Positions 1 through 4,888 of a stretch of DNA of 5,534 nt are shown here, one piece after another. Source of the DNA: Candidatus Bathyarchaeota archaeon UBA185. Lineage in GTDB: Archaea > Thermoproteota > Bathyarchaeia > 40CM-2-53-6. Each line of letters starts with the position of its first letter. The stretch's first letter is position 1. The notes under the pieces were generated by a model. That model was not told the origin of the DNA. It saw only the letters and a list, made by a program, of their open reading frames with translations, and did no database searches. Where the stretch lies: NCBI GenBank assembly GCA_002495485.1, contig DAFH01000014.1, positions 217 to 5,750 of the forward strand, read 5' to 3'. The translations under genes and the position numbers were made by a program.

Positions 1-1080
1 AATTCTGAGATAGTCCGCAGACTAAGAAAACACGCAAAGAAAATTGTCACATTCGAGGGGCCTCCGGTCGAGGTCAGAAGAGCACATCGAGAATTCGAGA
101 GCAACCTTGCAGATCTCGGCGTGCAGACACTGTTCAATATTCTCGTCCTCCGACCAAGCATCAACCTGGACTCCAAGAGAGGAGTCAGAGTGATATTCCC
201 ACGTGTATCGCTCGACGTTCCCCTCGCAAATCTCTACTTCATGCGCGACCAGCAGGTCGCCTCAGACATTGGTCTGATACTTGGAAGAATGTCCAAACCC
301 CAGCGACGTATGGAGCCGACCCTCACTGGGACCATACTCGAAATGGCTGGTGCCAACATAGTCCAACGTGTGCGATCCCCCGGGACATTCGAAGGAGGAG
401 ACTTCATTCCCGCCGGCAGGTTCGCCATGATCGGAATAGGCGACAGGACAAACCTCAACGGTGCAACCCAGATACTTGAGAGCGGGGTCGGATTCGAAGA
501 GGTAGCTCTCGTCCACCAACCCGCTCATCCGTTGTTGCCGGGAGACGAGCCGGATCCTATGATCGACATGCACCTAGACACCTACCTGAATTTTCCCGGG
601 AAACGTGTAGCAGTGGGATGTCCGCCTCTTCTGAAAGGGGCAAGAGTGGAACTGTATCATAGATCGTCTCGGGGACGCTATAAGAATGAGAGAAAAAGTC
701 TCAGCCTGTACGAGTTTCTGATCGGCAAAGGATTCACCATAGTCCCAATAACAACGCTCGAACAGATGTGCTACGCGTCGAACTTCCTCTGCATCAAAGA
801 TCACAGCATTCTAGCAATCGAGGTCGAGAAGGTGGTAAAGAAGGTCTTGAAGAACCTAGAGGCGAGGGCCAGGTCCGATCCTTACCGCTACACAGCTCTC
901 CTAGACGAGGCAAGACGCGATCTCGGGAGACTCAAGAGGTCCAACCAGTTCTTTCCTCACAAGCGAGAATTCCAAGAGCTTTCTATCGAGGCAACATCTC
1001 TACAGCTCCAAGAGATAACCGGCGGATACGGTGGCATTCGCTGTATGACCTGCGTACTAAACCGGAAGCCTTCAAACTAG
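1..1080 (+). CDS. arcA: Arginine deiminase-family protein, 5' end missing
   Basis: Probably hydrolyses L-arginine to citrulline and ammonia in the cytoplasm, the first step of the arginine deiminase pathway. The frame is open from base 1 to TAG at 1078-1080 (359 codons). The GTG at 121 is not taken as the start, because the upstream residues still align with the family N-terminal half; I estimate 35-50 residues are missing. Numbering from base 1, the visible guanidino-enzyme residues are Asp83 in YFMRD, Glu131 in FEGGD, Arg149 in GIGDRT, His191 and Asp193 in MHLDT, and nucleophile Cys348 in GGIRCMTC, close to the GGGHCMTC end of the Pseudomonas enzyme. Two things are odd. The ADI-type helical domain that normally precedes the FTRD motif is absent (about 20 residues there), and a charged insertion of about 50 residues (about 273-322) precedes the Cys motif. 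The carbamate kinase gene 10 bases downstream supports the pathway. Another guanidino-hydrolase specificity remains possible. Confidence 0.85.
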   Translation, partial: NSEIVRRLRKHAKKIVTFEGPPVEVRRAHREFESNLADLGVQTLFNILVLRPSINLDSKRGVRVIFPRVSLDVPLANLYFMRDQQVASDIGLILGRMSKPQRRMEPTLTGTILEMAGANIVQRVRSPGTFEGGDFIPAGRFAMIGIGDRTNLNGATQILESGVGFEEVALVHQPAHPLLPGDEPDPMIDMHLDTYLNFPGKRVAVGCPPLLKGARVELYHRSSRGRYKNERKSLSLYEFLIGKGFTIVPITTLEQMCYASNFLCIKDHSILAIEVEKVVKKVLKNLEARARSDPYRYTALLDEARRDLGRLKRSNQFFPHKREFQELSIEATSLQLQEITGGYGGIRCMTCVLNRKPSN

Positions 1081-1090
1081 GTCGGCAACA

Positions 1091-2029
1091 ATGAAAGTTC
1101 TCGTAAGCCTCGGCGGCAACGCAATACTTCAACGCGGACAGAAGGGAACGGCCGTAGAGCAGGACGCGAACGTCCGGAGCACCGCCAAGCATCTCGCGCG
1201 TCTCATCAGGAGAGGGGAACGCATCGCGATTACTCATGGAAACGGTCCACAAGTAGGAAACATTCTCCTACAGAACGAGATTGCTAAGGACATTCTTCCT
1301 CCAATGCCACTTGACGTTTGCGGCGCAGAAAGCCAAGGAATGATGGGTTACATGCTCCAGAAAGCAATCCGCTCAGAACTAGACGCAGGAGGCCCAAATC
1401 TGCCCGTTACAACCCTGATGACCCAGACACTCGTAGACGCTAAGGATCCCGCGTTCAAGAAACCCACGAAACCAGTAGGGCCGTTCTACAGTGCAAGCGA
1501 ATCTGCCGAACTGAAACGGCTGAAGGGATGGCGCATGATAAGCGATAGCGGTCGAGGCTACAGGAGAGTCGTCCCCTCTCCCAGGCCGCTAGACATACTC
1601 GAGAAGGAGACCATCGTTCGACTATTCAAGGCTGGGACCGTGGTGATAAGTGCCGGAGGCGGAGGAGTTCCAGTCGTTAGAGACCGGGACGGTACCGTTA
1701 AGGGGATTGAAGCTGTCCTAGACAAAGATCGGACAGCCGCGTTGCTGGCCAGGATTGTGGGGGTTGACACGCTTCTCATTCTCACCGACGTGGAGAAGGT
1801 GTTCATCAACTACGGCAAGCCCAACCAGAGAGGGTTCGACAAGATGACAGTCGCAAACGGCAGAAGGTATCTTGCAGAAGGACAATTCCCCTCAGGAAGC
1901 ATGGGTCCCAAGGTCGAGAGCGCAATTAGCTTCGTCGCAGACTCAGGCAAAAGGAGAGCTGTAATCGCGTCGCTTGAGAGTGCAGAGGAAGCCCTTAGGG
2001 GAACCGCCGGGACCACTATCACCAACTGA
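1091..2029 (+). CDS. arcC: Carbamate kinase
   Basis: Transfers phosphate from carbamoyl phosphate to ADP, giving ATP, CO2 and ammonia; this is the energy-yielding step of arginine fermentation. In some archaea such enzymes are also discussed as making carbamoyl phosphate. The 312-residue length is normal for the family. Amino-acid kinase motifs run in order: LGGNAIL (7-13), THGNGPQVG (48-56), SQGMMGYMLQ (81-90), PTKPVGPFY (125-133), GWRMISDSGRGYRRVVPSPRP (146-166, carbamate-kinase specific), SAGGGGVPVV (187-196), LDKDRTAALLA (210-220, conserved Lys212), LTDVEKV (231-237) and MGPKVESA (271-278, conserved Lys274). The ATG at 1091 is the first start after the arcA stop, 10 bases downstream, with only a weak AGGTCGG upstream. 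The spacing implies co-transcription with arcA. No truncation or missing motif is seen. Confidence 0.97.
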   Translation: MKVLVSLGGNAILQRGQKGTAVEQDANVRSTAKHLARLIRRGERIAITHGNGPQVGNILLQNEIAKDILPPMPLDVCGAESQGMMGYMLQKAIRSELDAGGPNLPVTTLMTQTLVDAKDPAFKKPTKPVGPFYSASESAELKRLKGWRMISDSGRGYRRVVPSPRPLDILEKETIVRLFKAGTVVISAGGGGVPVVRDRDGTVKGIEAVLDKDRTAALLARIVGVDTLLILTDVEKVFINYGKPNQRGFDKMTVANGRRYLAEGQFPSGSMGPKVESAISFVADSGKRRAVIASLESAEEALRGTAGTTITN

Positions 2030-2051
2030 ATCCAAGAGTTCGACCATTCCG

Positions 2052-2087
2052 TGGACTGCCCAATCTCTTTCACGAAGGAGAAGTCCA
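2052..2087 (+). other. Stem-loop downstream of arcC
   Basis: The outer arms are TGGACT (2052-2057) and AGTCCA (2082-2087). The inner arms are TCTCTTT (2064-2070) and AAGGAGA (2075-2081), with one G-U pair and loop CACG. A six-base bulge lies on the 5' side only. This gives 13 base pairs starting 22 bases after the arcC stop. It could be a 3'-end processing or termination structure, or part of a small RNA. No T-tract follows, so it is not a classic intrinsic terminator. Its right arm touches the start of repeat copy A. Confidence 0.5.
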
Positions 2088-2144
2088 TTAGCGCCAGCCC
2101 GGACTATTGCGGGTCATGATTCTTCTAGTTCAGCCAGTAGATAG
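2086..2144 (+). repeat. Repeated intergenic leader-like element, copy A
   Basis: Pairs with 3132-3195. The ungapped stretch 2086-2126 matches 3132-3172 at 30 of 41 positions by eye. The conserved blocks are CCCGGACTATT, CGGG, ATTCTTCT and, after a 5-base length difference, AGTAGATAG (2136-2144). A hairpin, CCCG (2098-2101) with CGGG (2110-2113) and an 8-base loop, is kept in both copies. In this copy a second hairpin pairs CAGCC (2131-2135) with GGCTG (2146-2150) around the AGTAGATAG block. It ends 8 bases before the ATG at 2153, so it could be a promoter/operator or a 5'-leader RNA motif. Confidence 0.6.
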
Positions 2145-2152
2145 AGGCTGGA

Positions 2153-2380
2153 ATGGAAACTGTACTAGTCAAGAAGCCATCTAACGGAGAGGGTCTGGAT
2201 CTGGTCGACTCCGAGTGTTTCTACTCAGAGAATCAATCCGGCGAGTGCACTGCGCCAATTGGTCTTAGGTGTCCATATCGCCGTTTCAAGACGGTCGTCG
2301 AAGCGCCGCACGGAGGTCGTACGCTAGTCAGGGTGTCGTCAAACTCGAAGCCAGCGCGACTGGTCCCGTCCCCCAAGTAG
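2153..2380 (+). CDS. Small hypothetical protein (doubtful)
   Basis: I do not recognise this 75-residue product. In favour: an ATG with AGAGG five bases upstream, plausible codon choice especially in the first half, and copy A of the repeated leader element directly in front, as at the better-supported small gene at 3212. Against: no family match, no transmembrane segment, a basic low-complexity C-terminal third, and no stop-associated hairpin like those of the neighbouring genes. Three cysteines (22, 32, 40) lie in the middle and could bind metal, but the spacing is not a known motif. If it is not a gene, the whole of 2030-2481 is non-coding. The stretch 2381-2473 holds only a weak 4-bp hairpin (2417-2431) and nothing else I can name. 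Confidence 0.3.
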   Translation: METVLVKKPSNGEGLDLVDSECFYSENQSGECTAPIGLRCPYRRFKTVVEAPHGGRTLVRVSSNSKPARLVPSPK

Positions 2381-2473
2381 TTTGTCCCAGCTCTCGCTCT
2401 CGACAAGAACAAAGGTCGCTGTGAGATAGCGGGCACGCCGTCAGCACGTATCACGAACTAATCGAAAGGGAAA

Positions 2474-2491
2474 GACTGAGATCATCTAGTC
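2474..2491 (-). terminator. Stem-loop over the stop codon of the Usp gene
   Basis: Read on the minus strand, GACT pairs with AGTC and, inside with one bulged C, AGA pairs with TCT, leaving the stop codon TGA as the three-base loop. A pyrimidine-rich run (CTTTCCCTTT) follows within a few bases, which suits an archaeal termination or 3'-end site. The stem is only seven pairs, so this is tentative. Confidence 0.4.
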
Positions 2492-3057
2492 CGGAAACCT
2501 TGGCGTGTCTGCTGGGTTTGAATTATTGACTCCCAATCCGAGTTTCCCGAGTCGTCTCCCTTCACGACCATCACGGATCGTGAACACTTGTGTACGACCC
2601 GCTCGGACACACTGCCCAGAACTAGTCCGCCAACGCCTCCGAGGCCTCTATTTCCAACGATGATCAGATCAGCCTTCAGATCATCCGCAAAGCTACAAAT
2701 AGAGTCCACAGGACTACCAGACACGGTCTTCAGGTGAATCCTTATCCCTGCCGCGTTGTACCTGTAGACCATCCCCGTCGAGTCGTTTGATTCAATTGCT
2801 AGACCATTCTTTGGAAAGTGCTTGAAAATCAGCTCGCGGTGAAAACTCGCGATCCGATTTCGCTCCTCGTCGATGTTAAACTTCCGCATTGGATCAGGGT
2901 CCAAAACAGTAAGAACGACCAGGTCTGCCCGGAGGAGAGATGCTATTTCGGCCGCGCGGCCGATGACTGCATGCGCATGGCGGGACTGGTCGACAGCCGC
3001 AAGTATTGTCCGCATTTTTCCCGGCGGCAAGTTAAGATACTCGCCAGAGTTATCCAT
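2482..3057 (-). CDS. Universal stress protein (UspA family)
   Basis: A cytoplasmic nucleotide-binding stress protein; its exact role cannot be told from sequence. The Usp fold begins at MRTILAAVDQS (15-25), with Asp23 in the position that contacts the nucleotide. It ends with GNRG (135-138), nine residues, then GS (148-149), the G-2X-G-9X-G-S signature of ATP-binding Usp proteins, followed by the last strand SVMVVK. At 191 residues it is longer than the usual 140-150. The extra length comes from 14 residues ahead of the fold, a longer middle segment (about 85-105) and a polar tail after residue 166. The start could instead be Met15 (ATG read at 3015-3013 on the minus strand); neither site has a clear ribosome-binding site. 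It is divergent from the small membrane protein gene at 3212, with 154 bases between the two starts. Confidence 0.93.
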   Translation of the reverse strand: MDNSGEYLNLPPGKMRTILAAVDQSRHAHAVIGRAAEIASLLRADLVVLTVLDPDPMRKFNIDEERNRIASFHRELIFKHFPKNGLAIESNDSTGMVYRYNAAGIRIHLKTVSGSPVDSICSFADDLKADLIIVGNRGLGGVGGLVLGSVSERVVHKCSRSVMVVKGDDSGNSDWESIIQTQQTRQGFRTR

Positions 3058-3114
3058 GTCATAACCAAGTTCTGAGAGTCGAAGTGACAGAGATGCCTTC
3101 AGTTGACATCATCA

Positions 3115-3126
3115 GTGAGATCTTAC
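3115..3126. promoter_or_regulatory. Imperfect dyad in divergent intergenic region
   Basis: GTGAGATCTTAC is symmetric around AGATCT with one mismatched pair of six. It lies between the divergent Usp and membrane-protein genes, about where an operator would sit. It is short and could easily be chance. Confidence 0.22.
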
Positions 3127-3131
3127 ACTAA

Positions 3132-3195
3132 CATTGTCACGTCCCCGGACTATTACGGGAGCTAATTCTTCTGGCCGTTCGGAACAAGTAGATAG
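3132..3195 (+). repeat. Repeated intergenic leader-like element, copy B
   Basis: Second copy of the element at 2086-2144, in the same orientation. It keeps the CCCG (3144-3147) / CGGG (3156-3159) hairpin with the 8-base loop GACTATTA; copy A has G at the last loop base. It also keeps ATTCTTCT (3165-3172) and AGTAGATAG (3187-3195). It is 16 bases upstream of the ATG at 3212, against 8 bases in copy A. The similarity stops at the downstream ORF, whose protein is unlike the one after copy A. This points to a shared control element rather than a duplicated gene. Confidence 0.6.
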
Positions 3196-3211
3196 CAGGT
3201 CGGGGAACAGG

Positions 3212-3472
3212 ATGTCTCATCGAAACAGGATAGTCTTTGCTCTGTACCGGTATGCCGGGGGATTCAAGCTTCTCTCTGGAATAGCAACTCTGGGCGCAGC
3301 CACAGCGATCCTTGCTCTCTCTGGTAGGAGAAGAATGGATGATCAAAACTCGGTGGCATTGTCGAGGCTCGTCCCCGTTATCTTCGGGGCTCTCAGCCTA
3401 TTGTTTCTCACCCGCTTCAGCAAGTGGACGCCTGAGGAGCCGCCGGCCCTGGAGAAGGTCCGTACTGGTTAG
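3212..3472 (+). CDS. Small two-helix membrane protein of unknown function
   Basis: An 86-residue product that I cannot assign to a family. Two hydrophobic segments are clear: about 18-37 and about 53-67. They are joined by a charged turn (RRRMDDQN), with a basic N-terminus and a polar, proline-containing tail (WTPEEPP). This suggests an integral membrane hairpin with both ends and possibly the turn held by positive charges. The ATG at 3212 is preferred over an in-frame TTG at 3134: the extension would read through repeat copy B, and CGGGG sits six bases before the ATG. The hemerythrin-like gene begins 46 bases after the stop, so the two may be co-transcribed and the membrane protein may share its stress role. 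Confidence 0.7.
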   Translation: MSHRNRIVFALYRYAGGFKLLSGIATLGAATAILALSGRRRMDDQNSVALSRLVPVIFGALSLLFLTRFSKWTPEEPPALEKVRTG

Positions 3473-3518
3473 GGACAACAAGTATCCCCACCATTCAACA
3501 ACTACGTCTCAGGGAGAC

Positions 3519-4013
3519 ATGGAAGCTCTCAACGTCCTGAAAGGGGAACACTCAGCCATACTCAGCGAAGTGTACGAGCTCGATAAGCAGCTTACCTCCT
3601 TAGAGAGCTCAGGGCCAATAAAAGGAACGAGAATCCTCCGAGAGCTAGCCTATACGAGTAGACACGTCCGTGAGGACGTCCAGCAACACACGGCCAAGGA
3701 GGAGAGGGGGCTCTTCCCGGTTCTCGAAGCTAGACTAGGAAAGGATCGAGAACTCGTCCAGGTGATGAAACACGAGCATGAGGAGCTCTTGGCGACGCTT
3801 GAAGCATTAACGACGGAAGTTGACACCATGGTAAAAGATCACGACACGAGACGGACTTGGAACTTGGTTTCAAGGCTCCAAGAGCTAAAGGGAGAGCTCT
3901 CTGATCATCTGTCCAAAGAGGAGAGAGTATTGTTCTGGCTGGCCGAGCTCCGCCTCTCATGGTTGGATCAGAAGAAGATATCGTCCAGTCTTCACGCCTC
4001 AGACGTGGCCTAG
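3519..4013 (+). CDS. Hemerythrin-like HHE cation-binding protein
   Basis: A 164-residue, mostly helical protein expected to bind a di-iron centre; relatives bind O2 or NO, store iron or sense redox state. Candidate ligands fit the four-helix pattern: His11 in LKGEH, His57 with Glu61/Glu62 in HTAKEE, His85/His87 in KHEHEE, and His130 with Glu134/Glu135 in HLSKEE. The last is the classic HxxxE motif, and the HTAKEERGLFP and HLSKEERVLFW segments look like matching halves of the bundle. The ATG at 3519 is chosen because the family alignment starts there and AGGGAG lies just before it. An open frame runs back to about 3312, but it overlaps the membrane-protein gene in another frame and looks non-coding. 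A sensor or scavenger role beside the Usp and regulator genes is inferred. Confidence 0.9.
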   Translation: MEALNVLKGEHSAILSEVYELDKQLTSLESSGPIKGTRILRELAYTSRHVREDVQQHTAKEERGLFPVLEARLGKDRELVQVMKHEHEELLATLEALTTEVDTMVKDHDTRRTWNLVSRLQELKGELSDHLSKEERVLFWLAELRLSWLDQKKISSSLHASDVA

Positions 4014-4030
4014 ACCCTCTCCAGGTCTGG
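4010..4030 (+). other. Stem-loop over the hemerythrin stop codon
   Basis: CTAGACC (4010-4016) pairs with GGTCTGG (4024-4030): seven pairs including one G-U, with a seven-base loop CTCTCCA. The TAG stop (4011-4013) is inside the 5' arm. It could mark the transcript 3' end or protect it from decay. No T-run follows. Confidence 0.45.
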
Positions 4031-4060
4031 TGTTACCCGACCGTCTTTCAGCAGAAAGGC

Positions 4061-4071
4061 TAAGGTTTTAC
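4061..4071 (+). promoter_or_regulatory. Possible archaeal promoter of the Bat-type regulator
   Basis: TAAGGTTTTAC is the most AT-rich stretch in the 87-base gap and places a TTTTA core 31-35 bases before the ATG at 4101. That suits a purine-rich BRE followed by a TATA-like box and a very short leader. The match is weak and judged by eye. Confidence 0.3.
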
Positions 4072-4081
4072 ACTGCCCGCC

Positions 4082-4097
4082 CCCCAGAATAGAGGGG
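4082..4097 (+). promoter_or_regulatory. Hairpin that could hide the ribosome-binding site
   Basis: CCCC (4082-4085) can pair with GGGG (4094-4097). The GGGG is part of GAGGGG, the purine run three bases before the ATG at 4101. The loop is eight bases. If the transcript starts upstream, the structure would occlude the ribosome-binding site; if the transcript is leaderless, it is irrelevant. Confidence 0.3.
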
Positions 4098-4100
4098 ACA

Positions 4101-4814
4101 ATGAGGGAGATAGTCCTCCAGCTCAAAGCTCCACAGACATGGCTATCTGAGATCACGTCCAAGCATCCAACGACGATTCGAATACTCGACTGCAAGCCAT
4201 CAGAGACCAAGGACGGTGTAAGACAACTTGTCGAGGTAAGTGCTGACCAAGGCCAGTTGGACAAGATAGTCAACGACATGAAATCGAGTCCCCTCGTGAA
4301 GGAGGCGTATGTTGTTCAGACCAAGCGTGGAAGAATGCTCGGTTCTCTCCTGACCGAGTCGGCATTCTGCGGAACCATAATGCGAACCGAGGCTTTCTGT
4401 CGTAGCTGCTTCTTCCATTCGAAAGCAAACCCAGACGGGACGGTCGAATGGACTCTGGCCTTCAACAAGAGAGAGGCTCTCACGGAACTTCTAGATCGCA
4501 TGAAGAAGGAGCAGGTTGACGTCAAGATTCTAAAACTCAGCTCCGTTGCGGACGTCGAGAATCTGACCTCGCACCAGAGAAGCCTAGTTGAGACTGCCCT
4601 AGAGGAGGGATTCTTCGACTATCCCCGCAGAATCACTCTTCGAGAACTGTCCAAGAAGATGGGGATCTCAGCCTCCACTGCGTCAGAGGTTCTGAGGAGG
4701 GCTGAGAGAAAGATACTGGCGAGCTATCAGACGCACGAAACCCTCCCAGAGCTCGAAGATAAAGACGAGAGCCCAACCCTCGAGGACCAGATCCTGAAGG
4801 GAAGACGCTCCTAG
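4101..4814 (+). CDS. Bat-type (HTH_10) transcriptional regulator with Cys-containing sensor half
   Basis: A probable cytoplasmic DNA-binding regulator of 237 residues. The C-terminal HTH_10 domain (about 155-206) is typical: LTSHQRSLVETALEEGFF, then YPRRITLRELSKKMGIS, then a recognition helix at about 188-203. The family includes the haloarchaeal bacterio-opsin activator Bat and other redox or metabolite regulators. The N-terminal 150 residues look like a small alpha/beta sensor domain. They contain Cys90, Cys100, Cys103 and His106 close together, a possible site for metal, haem or reversible oxidation. A charged tail (about 211-237) follows the HTH. The ATG at 4101 has GAGGGG three bases upstream. 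The V4R gene starts 73 bases after the stop. The target genes are unknown; the neighbouring stress genes are natural candidates. Confidence 0.92.
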   Translation: MREIVLQLKAPQTWLSEITSKHPTTIRILDCKPSETKDGVRQLVEVSADQGQLDKIVNDMKSSPLVKEAYVVQTKRGRMLGSLLTESAFCGTIMRTEAFCRSCFFHSKANPDGTVEWTLAFNKREALTELLDRMKKEQVDVKILKLSSVADVENLTSHQRSLVETALEEGFFDYPRRITLRELSKKMGISASTASEVLRRAERKILASYQTHETLPELEDKDESPTLEDQILKGRRS

Positions 4815-4824
4815 CAGTCTTCCC
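4799..4824 (+). terminator. Strong stem-loop over the regulator stop codon
   Basis: GGGAAGAC (4799-4806) pairs perfectly with GTCTTCCC (4817-4824). Inside, with one bulged A (4816), GCT pairs with AGC around a three-base loop CCT. The TAG stop (4812-4814) lies at the loop and inner 3' arm. Eleven pairs make this the tightest hairpin in the window. Only GTGTTTGGG follows, so if it ends transcription it does so without a long T-run. Confidence 0.5.
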
Positions 4825-4871
4825 GTACGTGTTTGGGCTACTCGTTAACTGAGACTGGCAATACGGCCATG

Positions 4872-4888
4872 ACGGTTGCGATAGCCGT
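4872..4888 (+). other. Small stem-loop at the start of the V4R gene
   Basis: ACGGTT (4872-4877) pairs with AGCCGT (4883-4888), with one G-U pair and a five-base loop GCGAT. It abuts the proposed TTG start. It is short and could be chance, but might affect translation initiation. Confidence 0.22.

Noticed and set aside
768..1094. A 108-codon plus-strand frame inside arcA
   Set aside because: It lies entirely over the conserved end of arcA in another frame and has no family features.
2233..2454. A 73-codon minus-strand frame opposite the small hypothetical ORF
   Set aside because: It shows no recognisable family, no ribosome-binding site and no conserved leader. It most likely mirrors the composition of the plus strand.
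3134..3211. TTG-initiated extension of the small membrane protein
   Set aside because: It would translate the repeated intergenic element, and the extra 26 residues are polar and unlike the rest. The ATG at 3212 has a better ribosome-binding site.
3458..3476. GTCC/GGAC pairing around the membrane-protein stop codon
   Set aside because: Four pairs with an 11-base loop is too weak to count with the stop-associated hairpins of the other genes.
3312..3518. Open frame extending the hemerythrin gene upstream
   Set aside because: It overlaps the membrane-protein gene in a different frame and reads as Arg/Ser/Trp-rich low-quality sequence. The HHE family begins at the ATG at 3519, which has its own ribosome-binding site.
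4841..4853. Near-palindrome CTC-GTTAAC-T-GAG between the regulator and V4R genes
   Set aside because: Six-base core with three-base arms and an offset base; too short to claim as an operator.
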